Source of the DNA: Lichenostomus cassidix
Lineage: Eukaryota; Chordata; Aves; Passeriformes; Meliphagidae
Assembly (NCBI GenBank): GCA_008360975.2
Contig: CM039184.1
Span: 39,419,797 to 39,483,796, forward strand
Direction: 5' to 3'
Length of the DNA: 64,000 nucleotides
Under the pieces are notes generated by a model. It had not been told where the DNA came from and made no database searches. It worked only from the letters and a program-made list of their open reading frames with translations. A program made the translations under genes and the position numbers. Each line of letters starts with the position of its first letter. Position 1 is the first letter of the stretch. Positions 49,098 to 61,824 of the stretch are shown here, piece after piece.

Positions 49098-51626
49098 AGA
49101 ATCCAGGACTTGCACTTGTTTTGAGTTCAGAGCCCACAAAGGCAAAACCTTAGCCCTTAGCTCATTGCCTGTTATACCATTTCTGATCTCTGCTGCGTGA
49201 TCCCTTACTTGGATAGTGGTATTGTGCTCTGCAGTCTCTTAATTGTAACACTTCTTCATGGCTTCAGCCATACAGTGCCCTGAAATCTGTCTCTGACCTC
49301 TGTGGTTCAAAAGTTCCATGTGAACCTTTCAGTTGTTCTGGAGTCAGCTGGGATCCTGGTTTGTTACATTGGATCTTTATTTTGTTTTCAGAGTCCCAAA
49401 AGAAGCTGTGCCCCTTACAAAATGCTGAGCAAGCCACTTTTTAATGTGTCTTCAATCCCGTTTTACTCTTTCCAGATGTCATTAACATAATGTTCACAAA
49501 AGTCAACATAGCTGATCTTACCATTCACCATTAATTCCTGGGAGTTGTGAAAATCACCTTTTCCTCTAAGCCAAGAGACAGAATTCTCCCCAGGCTTTCT
49601 GCTTAGTCAGATGTGCCATTGTGTCCTAAGAAACCTGCTTCAGAGCAGGACAGGCTCCTGATCCCTGAAGCACCTTTTCTGGGGGATGAAGCACAAGCCT
49701 TCAGACATCACTGCTCTTACTTCAGCCAGCTAGGTCATCTTCTCAGCTCCTCAGCCACACACCAACCTTCACAATGCAGTGTCAGCTTTTGGCACACCTT
49801 GAGGCAGGGAAAGGCTGACCCACCAGAAACAGCAGCTTGGAGCAGTTCCTTCAAAACACACTTAGCAGAAGCTCCAGATTTTGCTTTTCTAGTAGTCTTG
49901 GGTTTCAGAGCTGTTGCAGGACCAGGCAGAATTCTCTGTAAATGCTACTGTTTGCTGTGTCTAATTTATTTAACAGCAAGTGGAAGTGCACAAGATAGCT
50001 ATCCCTTTCTCTCAGAGGGTAAGGTCAGTTTTCAAGCCTTTGCCTCACTTAGCCAAGACTTTTTCCCTCTGCTGCTTTAAATGTGACATTTTTCTCTGAG
50101 GTAAGTGACTTTACAGCTCTGTTGGCTAACCTTGGTGAAAACCTTTTCCCAGAAAAGTCTGATGATGATTCACTGGCATTATCCAGAGCACAGATTCTGG
50201 ATTGAGCTGTTTAAGCAACTCACACAATTTCTGTCAGCAGCGTGTCTGAACACCAAAAATTGCCAAGTGATGACAAGCCCAAGAAGGGCTGGTGTTGGCA
50301 GAGTTTTTTCTGTCATGTTGAGGTTAGAGATACTTTAGTGTGTCTGTGCTGGATGCACAGTTGTAGATCCCCTCAGGAAGTCTATTTTCTCTCCAGTAAG
50401 ATCATATTAGAAAGAAGTATTGATCAGAATAACAGTGAAAAGATTAAGCTGTATTACAGAGTGGGGTGTTGAAAGATGCCCCGAGTGAACCTCTGCATTT
50501 GTATTCATGTCCTGCAGTCTTCTGCTCTTGTTTCCTCCTGTCTTCAGCTCTGCAAGTGGAAGTGAGGTTCAGTGCAAACACTATATGCTTTGTTCCACAT
50601 ATAGCTTCACAAGTAGGTGGGGAAGGGGCCAGGGCTGAATTTGTTCTCTTCTACTCTCTATAAACAACCTGAATATCTTGCAGCTGTCAGGGCACAGACC
50701 GTAACATCTCATAAACCATCTGCAAACCTTTATGTTGTATGGGAGGTGGGAAGAACAGGCAGTGTCTGTTGTTGTTCTCATTAAACCATCTGATTCAAGT
50801 CACCATCTGATGCAAACTCCAGTTTTTCCAAACTTTATACTGGTTTTGGTGTGTGCCAGTAGGTCACAGGGTAGTCTTACACTCTCATGGGGAACAGAAT
50901 TGCTCCATGACAAGCTTCCCGTGGGGATATTCATTGCAAGAATGATCTTAACACTCTTAGCCTGGCAGGGAACAGTAAGATGTCCTTGGGCTATGGGACC
51001 ATATCTTGGTTTCTCCAAAAGCTGAGCAGCACAGCCTGAAAGCTTAAAAATGGTAAAAATGTTTTGGTGGACAGGGGGATGGAAATATCCCCACCTCAGG
51101 GCACCCATACCTGATTCTTCCTTACACCTCATCTGAGGACTGTTGGAGAGGTGTTGTTGCTGCTGGGGATGCCTCTGCTCATCAGTGTCATATGATCCAT
51201 ATCTGTGTACTCTGGTCACACATCTGCTTTGCATCTAAATCCACTTTGTTAAAGAGTTTGCAGTAGTGCAGGTCCCTGTGCTTCTTTTTCCCTGTAGCCT
51301 TTTGTTAGAGATACATTTCAATTCCAGAATATCCAGAAATAATTCCAGAAATTAATCCACAGCAGCACCTTCACTGGCACCCTTCAAAATACCTGCAGAA
51401 ACTAGTTAGGAAAAGTTGCTCAGTTCATGCTCTGCTGAGCAAAGCTCTTGCCTCCATGTCCATCACAGCCAGACTCAGACACACATCAGGGGATAGGAAA
51501 TTTGGGCTGGCACCAAGAAATCTATTTTTAAACTGTCACTGCTGCATAACATGACGTGAGATTAAACTGCATGACGGTTGCTCACTAGCTGCTTGCAGTG
51601 AAGATACGGGAGGCCAGAGGAGTGGC

Positions 51627-51662
51627 ATTGGGATTGGGGTGGGATTGGGGTGGGATTGGGGT
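51627..51662 (+). repeat. Three copies of GGGATTGGGGT
   Basis: An 11-base G-rich unit is repeated three times with no mismatch. There are six runs of three to four G on the plus strand, so this fits a G-quadruplex motif. Confidence 0.9.
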
Positions 51663-54600
51663 GTTCTGCCCCCACCATGTCCATGCACTGCCTCCCCAGG
51701 GCTACGGGGATCCCCACTGCCTCTGAGCTTTCGCAGAGCAGTGATAACAGTCAGACCTTCAGGCCCTGCCCAGGAGCAGGTTTTCACTTTCTAAGGCGTG
51801 CAGTGACTTTTCAGCAAGGTTTTCTGCATGGCTTGTACTTTCTAAGAAAGGAGCTGAAGCGAAGCCCAGCAGTCAAGAAGCAACTCTGCTTACCTGCCCC
51901 AGGGACAGCAGGCACCATGTACGTGCCTGGAAAAACTCCCTGCAGATCAGATAGAGATGTAAAAACTCCATCAAACCACTTGAGAGAGGGAGTGAGAGGT
52001 TTTTAACATTAACAGCTTGGATGAGATAGCTTTTAAACTTAAAAGAAAGGAGGGTGGGGAGTTTTTTTATTGCTACTAGAAGCATTTTTCAGTCTGACCT
52101 GAAAATGACATGAAACTCCAACCTCAAAGTAGTTTATTACAGGCTTGGGTTTGAAGAAATCCCTGTGTGGCAGGGAGAGATTATTTGTCAGTCAGCAGGC
52201 AGAACTGGAGCTGGGGGGATAGCTGATGGTCCTGACTACTTATGTATGAACTAGGTGGAATGCTGTTGGTAAATACAGCCAAGAGTAAATATTTGGGTGA
52301 GGGACCCATTTGGGTCAAAGAACTAGGTATGTTATGTAACCAACCATAAGGTATGTCTGGACATCAGAAAATAAGAGATTTGGTGTCTATCTTCCCATGA
52401 ATACCAGAGGGATATAACTGCTTTTTAAAATGAAGAGATGATATAAATTCTTTATAAATTTATAAAAATGTCAATGTGGCAGCATGGTTGGAAAGCTGAA
52501 GAAGGGGTAGGGCAAGGTCTTTTTGGTGGTATGGAGACCATACCACCAAACTAGAAAGACACAAAAAGATGTGGGGAACAGATTACCATAGACAATCCTC
52601 TGAAATTGGTGGCATTTTTTGTAGAGAAAGACCAGGTTGTGGAGAAATGATAGTGAGCAGCCAGGGGCAGTCCTCCTTTCTGCCCTGGCCTTTGCCTAGG
52701 GAGTGGGGCTGTAGCTGAAAAGTTTAACTTGGTGCCCTTGTTGGCTTGTGGATTGTGTTTCCACCAGCAGCCATCCCTCGTCCAAGGTGACTTCAGCTAC
52801 CTGAGGCAATAGAACCTGATGCCTTCAAGGCCTGATGCCACGAGGTGGAGAGCTCTATCAGCACACCGAGCTGTATTTTGGCTGGCAAGCTTTCCTCAGC
52901 AATGGCAGCTAAACCTTGTGTCTTTCAACTGTGTTGCATCAGAATCTCCCCACTCTTTTTGTTTAGGTTTAGGATTTGCTTGTTTGGTTATTTTGGGTTG
53001 CTGGTGGTGCTTTTTTCTTCTGGGGGTAGGTGGGTTTGCTTGTTTGTTTGTTTTAGTTTTTCTTCAAGCAGATGAGGTGGAAGAAGGTAGGACGTCATGG
53101 GAAAGGAAGCTGTTCCTTGCCAGAAAGAGATGAAAGAAAAATAGCAAGGTATTCTTGTCCAGCCTCAACCTGTTACTTCTATAGCTAGATGAAGCTTTTT
53201 TTTTAATTTTCTACCATGTGCTTTGCTGTGCCAAAGCCCTGTGGTGACACTGAGACACAGCAATCTGTGGCTCTCTGATCAATCTTAGCTATGCTCAGAC
53301 AGCCATGCTGTGCAAGGATTATCAGCCTTACCCTCTGCAAGGCGAGGTATGACTCCACCTTCAAGGCATCACAAATTATCTTCATGGGAAAAAGGGATCT
53401 TTGATGGAGGGTGGAGTACAACCTTGTTGTTGGTTTTGGAGTATTTTTTAACGCTTCAGATAACACCTGCCACTAAAGCTAAGCAGTTGTACTCACCCCT
53501 TATGGCAATTTTCTGAGTTAGATTTCCCCCTCCTGCATATTTCCCCATCACTGCCTCTTCTGTTACAAAAAGGGTTTGACAACTCATCACCAGGTGCTTG
53601 GACACCCCAGCCATCCTCTGGGCACCTCTGCACACTTCCCCTCTTAGATGGCTGTGTTTGGGACTGAACCAGTACTGGGGCAGCCCTGTACTGGCATTTC
53701 TGGCCACATCATGCATGTCTGTATTGCAGATGGACCACTGGTCCAGTTGGATAGAAACATCCAGATATGAGCAAGTGCATTTACAGTTATAGTCCTGGAA
53801 ATAATCTACTAGTCAATAAGATCAATTAGTCCTTCTATTTATTACATTTCCAAGGTTATATTACATGGCAAATCCTGTATTTTCCCCTTCCACATTTACT
53901 ACACACTCAGTAAAATTTAAATAGTGCTAATGAGTTTGTTTAGTATTATTTGTATGTAATCCACTCCTTATTTCAGTACATAGTGGAGTACTTGGGGCTT
54001 TTAGAGCAAGTCATACAGGAACCTTTTACAGTGTATGATAAAATATAATGTCTATTAAAGAATTAAAAATGTGACCATCTCCAGGAAAGAGCAGTGCCTG
54101 AACCAGCTGCCTCTGAGTCCTGCAGCTCTCTCTCAGTAACACCAATGCCATCAGTACCAGCCCACTTGCCACAGTGGTGCTTGTTCTGACAAGCCAGGAT
54201 GCTACCAAGCACAAAGGTATGCATTTAATGCTCAACACATGAGAGTTTCCATTACACCGAGGATGTGCTGAAGTGATTTGGTGGACTGTAAAAAAGTTTG
54301 GTGGAACTAATTTTAAATCCTTTAGTTTAATAAATACACTTTTTAATAGGCAGCTTGGCGATTAGTATGTCTTGATACCTCTTTTGGTAGTGGCTAGCTA
54401 ACTTTAAAGCTCTGCTCAGTTGTTCAGTTTCTTTTTTTCACATTGGGCCACATAAATGAAGGGAACATTTAAATTATTATAGTTCCTGTATAAAGATGCT
54501 GTAGCTAACCTTGTATAGAACCTAGGGGATTTGGATGGACACACTTTAGTGTCTATACCACCTAAAGTGAGAGAGTTCTGGGATAATATCTAGACCTGAT

Positions 54601-57600
54601 GAAAACAAATCAGCACCATTTTTCGCATATACTGTCATTTAAATGGAGGAAAGACTGTGTAAGAACAAGGTCCCAGGGCCCTCAGCTCAACACAGAGCAG
54701 ATGAAACAGGGTATATCCCATGAGGTGCTGCCCCAAAATTGTGGGGTTGGACTGCCACCATGCTCACAGAGGCACAATCATCCCTGTCATGCTTAGCTGC
54801 CTATGTCTCTCTGTGTTCATGTGTTTACATTTCCATTTAAATATACCTGCAAGTCTGATTTTTCTAGAGTTTTAACATAGTTTTGATAGATTAATGCTAC
54901 AGTCCTGTAATATGTTTTACTTGTGGTTTATTAATCTGCTCCCAGCTATAATTCCATCTTAGCCTAGTTTTGTCTAAGGAATATGAAATGTTTTCTTATT
55001 CCCAGAGCAACAGATGTGAATAACATCCTGATGATGGGAAGCTTATCAAGTGCCCAATACTGCACCGTTCACTGATATTTCAAGAAACTCTTTACCCTGA
55101 GCCTCTCTGAGAGGAGGCACTGCTTTCTGACCCCTAGATCACACAGAAGTTTTACTTTATGGAAGATCTGGGGTAGCATGCCATAATTTTCACTTGTTTT
55201 CCCATGGAAACTGTAACTCTGTTCATATTTTATGGATTAGTCATATACACTACAGAACAATGCTTGTGGTTATCCTGTTTTTCCCCTTTGCAATCTGAAA
55301 ACAAGGTTTCCTCTTTTGACCAAAATTGGTTTTGACCACACCTGGGAGATGCAGTGATGAAACTAGAGGAAACCTAAGTCCTTTTCCCACTGGAGCAGAG
55401 TTGGCAACTGCCTGGTGATACCTGTGTGGTCACTGGTACCTGCTAACATGTGTCTTCCTAGAGTTTAATAGGATTTCAAGCTAGATTTGCACGACAGTTG
55501 ATGCTAAAATCTTCCTGACTTGCCATTCAACTTCACCACCCACCCACTTTTGAAAGTCTTCCTGGGTGTGAGTTCCCACTGCACTGCTCTCAGCCTTCGT
55601 AAGTGAAAATTGTGTGAACCATTCATCTGAAAATCAGGCCCACACTTCTGCTGTGCCAGAGTTTTTTAAGGGATGCAGACATAGAAAAATAGTCAAAGTG
55701 CTAATTCTTTTTGGGCTCGGATATGTATGTAGGATGTCATACTAAGCACAGTGGGTGTAGAAAGCTGCACCTATGCTTCCCTAGTAACTCAGAAAGTGAG
55801 ACTTAAGGAGCTTTCTTTGGCTAAATTTCACTCCAGAGGTAGTCTGAGATTTCCCTTCCCATTGGAAGACACCAAGGGAATGTTTCATATAACCAGCTGG
55901 TAATTAATAAAAATTAGTGACGGGAAAAATGACTTGAAACTGTTGCCACTGAATCAAGCCATGCCTCCACAGACTGTAGCATGGGAACTGCTCACTGTGA
56001 GGTTAGGAAGTTCAACAGCCTTTGCTATAAACAGTCCCTTTTATTTAACTTTCAGTTCTTCTCTCAGTTTTGGGATGATACAATTCCAAAGAGAAGTTCC
56101 TGTTTCTTTTCTCTCCTCCCTTCCATTTGGCAGGCCTGGACAAAGGGCTGCTGGAGGTGAGGGAGGGCGAGCACACTGCCCCTGTGGTTTAACCTCTCGT
56201 CAAAACTGATCACCTGTGTTTATTTTTTGAAAAGCCTGTGAATAACAAGAAGAAACAAAAAAAGATTCTGCCAGGTTTGTGGAGAAGCAGGTGGCATAAC
56301 AGATAGTAAATCCTGCTCAAAAGCTTCTCAACCCAGTGGCCACTTTCACTCAAGTTGGAAAGAAAAGGTGAAAGAAAAGGTAAAAGAAGCCTGCAGCCTA
56401 AGACAAGGGCAGAGAAACAGTCAGTATTGCCTTCCTCTCCTCCCCCTTCCCATCCCATGTCAAGTCTAGGCTTTTGCTAAAGCTTTCAAGACTCCCCAAG
56501 TACAGAATACCATGTATGGCCCCTGACTGCCACCTTAGAAAATTCTCTCTTATCTCTGCTTTTCATCAAGTAGAAGACGTGAAGACAGCCTGCTGCCCTT
56601 GGCACTGTGGGGACAGCGTGTGTGCAGGCACAGACACACAGCATGGACACCTGTGCCCCATGGCAAGGGGCTGCTGGCTGCAGCCACCCCACAGGTTGGG
56701 AGGGATGCTCAGCACACCCAGCTCTATTGAGAACAGGGCTTTCTGATCCTGGCAAAGTGGGGCTGAGCTAAGGCCAAGCGTCCTGCAATTCCCCTTCACT
56801 GCAAAAACAAATCCTATCTAAGCACCTGCTTCCTCTTTGAAAAAAAGTAACACTCCTCAGTGAAGACCAGACAACGGTCTGAAAGAAAAGCTTTTTAAAA
56901 AAACCTCAAATACAGGTTTGTTCATTGCACACAATGGGCTTTTTTTTCTTTGCGTGCTTAGAAGGACAGATGTGCAAGGCATTTGCATGCACTGTCTCTT
57001 TGCAGTTTGATGTTAAATTATCAGGCAATTAGTGTGAAGCAGTTGAAGAGCAGTACTTTTTTATACAACGTGTATCTGGATGAAGAAACTCTTTGTCAGG
57101 GAATATTAAGAGTGCCCATTTGTGCAAGGTGTGTCCATTGGGATTATTAAATAATTGCTCAGATACAACCTCCAGCTCATAAACTCGCCAAAATGCTGAT
57201 TAGCAAATGGTAGGGGGATTCACCAAGGACAAATCTGTTCTAAACTTGCCCTGGCTCCAATAATCTGGTTGAAAATACTTATCCAAAATCTTGGAGACAG
57301 GATACTGGTCCATTCAGGCCAGCAATCTGACTCACATCCCTGTCGTCCTGTTGTAAAAGCTACCACGTGGCTGGAATAATTAATCAGCTGGAAACAGCCC
57401 ATGCCCAAGGAACAATGTCATGGCACTGAGTACATATTTACTCAGTCAGAATGAAAAAATTTTCACTCTAAGCAGAGCAGAAACACCTACCAGAGATACA
57501 CAAAAGCAGAGTGAGAGTTCAGTCCCAGTGGAAGATGTGGTTGGACTTCCCAAAACTGCTGCCCAGTCATGACGAAAATGGTGTTGAGCTCAGTGCTATT

Positions 57601-57842
57601 GGGAAGTACTGCCCATGTGACAGACTGCACCCATATTTGCAGGAGACACCCAGTTTGGCAGGATTTTAAATAGAAATGGGGTCAGAGAGGAATAATATTT
57701 GATCTTTTAAAAAGTTTCTAAAGTATTTATGCTGTTTTATTTGTAAGCATGAAGGTGGACTGTGGCTAGCACAGGTCTTTCCCATGAGAATCTTTTCCTG
57801 TGTTTTATAAACAAAGATAAAGTTTGGATGTTATTAAAAACA

Positions 57843-58017
57843 GTGTCTCGAGATTTGGACAGTTCAGGCCTGGCCAATCAGGCCTAGGGGGAGGTTTCTG
57901 ACTGACCAATCTGAGTGACCTCTGAAAAATCTATACAAGTTGGAATCAAATAATAAAAGCTCTCTTTTTATGCTACGCGGAGAATCCGGGTCTTCTTTCT
58001 CTGCTGGTGGCTCAACA
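57843..58017 (+). mobile_element. Probable retroviral LTR (3' portion or short solo LTR)
   Basis: The block starts TGTCTC and may end CTCAACA. It contains two CCAAT boxes (57874-57878 and 57906-57910), a TATA-like TATACAA (57932-57938) and AATAAA (57952-57957). A GC-rich U5-like stretch follows. Promoter and poly(A) signal packed this closely is characteristic of LTRs. At about 175 bp it is short, so the 5' part of U3 may be missing. I cannot name the family and see no convincing tRNA primer-binding site after it. Confidence 0.45.
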
Positions 58018-58456
58018 GTTACAGTGAACAGCTTGGGAGCAAGGTGAGCAGGCTCTGCCCTGCATCCTGGAAAGCAGAGATGATAGACCATGTGGGGTTC
58101 CCGTCAGAGAAACAATCAAGCTGAGTTTCCAGGGCAGCGCTGCGGCAAAAGCAGCTACTGGCATTTTCTGGATGTGAAAGAAGGCGTGCAGATTGTCAGC
58201 TGAAGGACATTACTGACTGAATGAAGGACTCTGTGAAAGGTGTTGCTGCTACAACAAGGAGCATGTAAAAGATCTTCAAACCAAGCTGAAGGCCATGGAC
58301 ACTACTAAGAGTAAGGTCATCATCAGTTTGGCCTCTGCCAAAAATCCAGAAGAACTGGCCTCAACCAACCCGAATAAATTTTATCAGGCAGGTAAAATTC
58401 TCAGCACAAATTTGGCACAAATTTTTACCCAAGGGCATGATTTACCCTTCCAATAA
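58018..58456 (+). mobile_element. Possible leader / internal remnant following the LTR-like block
   Basis: Directly downstream of the LTR-like block there is a leader-like stretch. It is followed by an open frame of 79 codons (58217-58453, stop TAA at 58454) with hydrophilic, Lys/Glu-rich content that looks more protein-like than most frames nearby. It could be a degraded start of a retroviral internal region, or chance. No family motif is visible, and upstream in-frame stops show it is not intact. Confidence 0.25.
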
Positions 58457-60279
58457 AGAGGGTCCCCACACTTTACAAACTGACACAGCCTTCAGAAGGG
58501 TGATCTGGGTTTTGGCCAAACCCAGCTGGTTTGCTGCAGGGAGAGGTGTCAAGGAAAAATGGAATTGGCTTGTGAGTTACAGCAGTTCCCACAGCCTGAG
58601 GATGTCCGGGTAAGGCCATTCAGACCCTGTGTCCCTGATGCAGAGGTACCCCAGGCAGCAGCATCTGAGCTCATGTGGGGATATCCTGGAGAATATTGCT
58701 GCTGTCTCTGCCCCAGCTAGGAACTTGAGGGGTTACTTAGCACATATTAAGGGGTATACCATGAGAGCTGTTGTAGCTCTAAGGGACAAATCATATTCTG
58801 GTCTCCAGATCGACAAAAGCCACTGGAAAAAGCAGCAGAGGTGCTGGGCAGGACATCCTTACCCAGACCCCACGACAGCACTTCTCTAGAAGCCCTCATG
58901 CACACTTCCCTCCATCCTTGGTCTCCAGCAGGGTTCAGATCCATTTTGAGGCTTAGGAGCTGTACCTGACAGCCACCCCTGATGGCCTTCACTCCTTCCA
59001 CTGGGCGCAATTGGCCTGGGGCAGGCAGCTTGCTTTTCCTCACACTCCTCTTTAAAGCTGAGGCCTATCTTTGTAACAACTTACTTCAAGCCAGCACACA
59101 AAGAAACTTCCAAAAGATCCACAGAATAACCCAGGCAACTTCATGCCTGCTGAAACCAGGCTTTCCTTTGTAAGGCAATGTAGTGGCTTGGCACTGTGTG
59201 TCATTTAGCACAATCAAAAAAGCACCTCTTGTGTAGAGGGTGCCAGCCACTGCCAGACAGCATGCATCTGGCCACAGGCACCAGCTCCTGGTGTGCTGCT
59301 GGGGCTGTTTGTGCTGCTGCCAAGGGAAGGGACGCCAGTCCACATCCTGTTGGCTTCACCTGAAGTGACCCAGCTGGGACATTGTTTCAGCTTGGCAGGA
59401 CTGTGGTGGTTATGTGCGCAGAGAGTGAGAGGGGTAATAATTCTGACAAAGCAGCCATGGATACCACTGTCCTGCACCTGAATGCTCTCAGTCCCACAGA
59501 GCAGAGAGAAGCTTCTAACACAGGAAGATGATGTTTGGTTAATTAAAGCATCTAAATAAAAAATCACTTCACCCTGACTCACTGGGATGGATGTTCCTTT
59601 GGCTAATCCCCTTTTTTCCCCTTCATCAAGGCTATGTTACCTCAAATTAGCATTTGCTGCAGACAGCCAGAGTGGATCAGTGGGATGGGATAACTTGTTC
59701 CTGCAGCTAAGCCTGCAGTGAACTTGATTTAGTATCATCTGTCTGCATTTAAAGACCTTATTCAGATGGAAACTTAAGAGATTTGAGTAAAACTCTTTAG
59801 AACCTAGTTAACCAGACTTCCATGAATAAATGTGGACTTGCTGTAAATGTAATTCCCTACTATCTATCGTGCTGCTCTGTTTTTGCTTCTCTTCTATCCT
59901 GTCTGGAACCTGAAAGTGTAAAAGCATAAAATGAACCGGCTCAGGTGAGGATAACTTCAGCAGAGCTGGCCACTTGGCTGTGTGGAGGAAGCCCTGCTGT
60001 TAGTGTCGTGACCACCCTAGATCACATTTACCAGTTGCTGTGCCACCAGGGAGCACCACACTGACACTCTCCAGCTGTGGCAGGAGCTGGCTGGGATGTC
60101 TGAGTGCATCCCATTCCCCCAGGGAGGATGTGCTCAGCCTGGCACAGGGCATGTGGGTGCCCAGGCAGCCTCCCCAGAACAACTGAGGGGCAAGGCATGG
60201 CAGACTAGGGTGATGATCTCTAGGTAATTGATCCTAAAATGATATTTCAGGGTTTTTCTTTCAGAAAGCTTGCTCTTAT
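58457..60279. other. Intergenic stretch, nothing recognised
   Basis: Mixed-composition DNA in which I recognise no exon, RNA gene or repeat. Frames up to 122 codons (e.g. 59214-59582 minus) lack any recognisable motif. Confidence 0.6.
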
Positions 60280-60435
60280 ATTTTAGTAATAGAATCATTT
60301 AATCCTAGATCATCAAGTCCAACCATAACCTGACGCTGTCAAGCCCACCACAAAACCACGTCCCTAAGTGCCACATATACACACAATTCATTTTAGAACT
60401 CTTCATTCTGTGTAGAAAGGCCTTGAGGGAAAGCC
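60280..60435 (-). mobile_element. CR1 LINE 3' end fragment (minus)
   Basis: On the plus strand this reads AATAGAATCATTTAATC, then ATCATCAAGTCCAACCATAA, CCACCACAAAACCACGTCCC and TAAGTGCCACATATACAC. This is the antisense of a common avian CR1 3' end. The 3' end is at about 60285 and the element is 5' truncated. Confidence 0.85.
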
Positions 60436-60439
60436 ATGT

Positions 60440-60830
60440 GAGCTAAGGTCACTTGGTTTGTTCAGCCTGCAGAAGAGGAGACTGGGGGGAAACCTTATGG
60501 TGGTCTACAACTTCCTTGTGGGGGGAAGCAGAGTCAGGCACTGATCTCTCTGGTGACAGTGACAGGATCAAAGGGAATGGCACAAAGCTGTGTCAGGGAA
60601 GGTTTAGGCTGGATATCAGGAAAAGCTTCTTCACCCAGAGGGTGGTTGAGCACACAAGCAGAGTTCCCAGGGAAGTGGTCACAGCACCAAGCCTGACAGA
60701 TTTCAAGGAGTGTTTGAACAAAGCTCTCAGGCACACAGTGTGACTCTTGTGGCTTCCTGTGCAGGACCAGGAGTTGGATTTTGATGATCCTGGTGGGTCC
60801 TTCCAACTCAGGATATTCTATTATTCCGTA
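60440..60830 (+). mobile_element. CR1 LINE 3' end fragment (plus)
   Basis: The block runs through TTCAGCCTGCAGAAGAGGAG, a GTCTACAACTTCCT segment, GGCTGGATATCAGGAAAAGC, TTCTTCACCCAGAGGGTGGT and a GTCCTTCCAACTCAGGATAT end. Degraded TTCTATTATTC units follow. This is the sense order of a CR1 3' region. It is the longest CR1 piece in the window and is 5' truncated. Confidence 0.9.
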
Positions 60831-61479
60831 TAATTAATTGTATATAATTCATTTTAGAAGAACCCTTTGAAATGCTCATGAAGATGTCTTGTATCAGCTT
60901 TGCTCAAGGTTATAATTTACATTTTCCCTTTAAATCTTCCCCTACCAATAAACATCAAATGAGCATAAAGTCTCTCCATGATACCATGAAACTCGTGTCT
61001 CCAAGCAGCAGTCACTGGTGTAGCAATATTCTCCCAAAATGCACTGAGCCATGGCACTGTAAGGCCTTCTAGCAAAACAGGAATTATCTCATTTTCTCCA
61101 GCAAAGTATGGCAAACGCAAAAGGAAGCTGCAAAAAGTGCAAATACGAGGATGACTCACACCACATGTGACGGGGCAGCGGAAACCTTCAGGGAAACAGC
61201 TTTTAGGGAAAGACATTTCGAATGGCTTGGTCTGCAGGATCCTCTGCCCTCGTTCCAGCAGGGATGTGGCTGTGCACAGTGGGGTACCCAGCACACCCCA
61301 GGAAGGTGCAGCACCCCCGAAGGCACGTGGGCTGTGGGTGCTCTCCTCCTCAAGTCATGCTCATGCACTGCATTGGGAGGAGCAAGGCAGTGTTTTGGGG
61401 CAGGGGACAGCCCCACACTGCTGATTCAGGGCTGCCCCATGCTGTGTTTCATGTAATCCATGTGAATTGGTTCAGCCAC

Positions 61480-61614
61480 TTTCATCGCGTGGCTGTTTGC
61501 TGGAGGCAAAAAGGCTTAAGGGGCACAATGGGCAATTCTGGTTCAAATCCAAAACGTAGCCTCCTACTACTACTATGGAGAAAATCAACTCTACCCCAGC
61601 CAAAACCAGCACAT
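61480..61614 (-). mobile_element. ERVL-type LTR 5' end (partial)
   Basis: The minus strand starts TGTGCTGGTTTTGGCTGGGG and continues with TAGAGTTGATTTTCTCCATA, then TTTTGGATTTG. This is very close to the start of a widespread avian ERVL-class LTR, as I remember it. Only the first approximately 130 bases are recognisable, and no internal region is seen. Confidence 0.75.
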
Positions 61615-61824
61615 TCTCCACTCCTTATCCCACACCATTTGTCATACTTAGATCCCACATCATCCAATACATCCTAATCAATCACCACCCCCTTCACATC
61701 TTTTGATAAAATAAACATAGATCATTCCCCTAAGACCACCCCTGTAAAATGTCCATAAAATGTCCACAAAATGTCCCTGAAGTTCATTCAGTCCAAGACT
61801 TTGTCCCCAGCTAAAACCAGCACA
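61615..61824 (-). mobile_element. Second LTR-start-like copy (partial)
   Basis: The minus strand from 61824 reads TGTGCTGGTTTTAGCTGGGG, one mismatch from the start of the neighbouring copy at 61614. It then diverges. An 11-bp tandem triplication (61745-61777, TAAAATGTCCA on the plus strand) lies inside it. It could be a truncated, older insertion next to or interrupted by the first. Confidence 0.5.
61745..61777 (+). repeat. Three copies of an 11-bp unit (TAAAATGTCCA)
   Basis: Two units are identical and the third has two changes (CAAAATGTCCC). Confidence 0.9.

Larger units (their letters stand above)
46001..57840. other. Upstream intergenic DNA, no gene recognised
   Basis: No exon with family resemblance was seen. 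Contents noted separately are a GGTGCA-type minisatellite (47638-47745), a CCCTT repeat (49047-49097), a G-rich triplication (51627-51662), a 13-bp perfect hairpin (52522-52550) and a motif-dense A/T block (about 56920-57200) with an octamer. Confidence 0.6.

Noticed and set aside
49613..50080. 155-codon plus-strand frame
   Set aside because: No recognisable domain, no convincing flanking splice sites or promoter, and ordinary composition.
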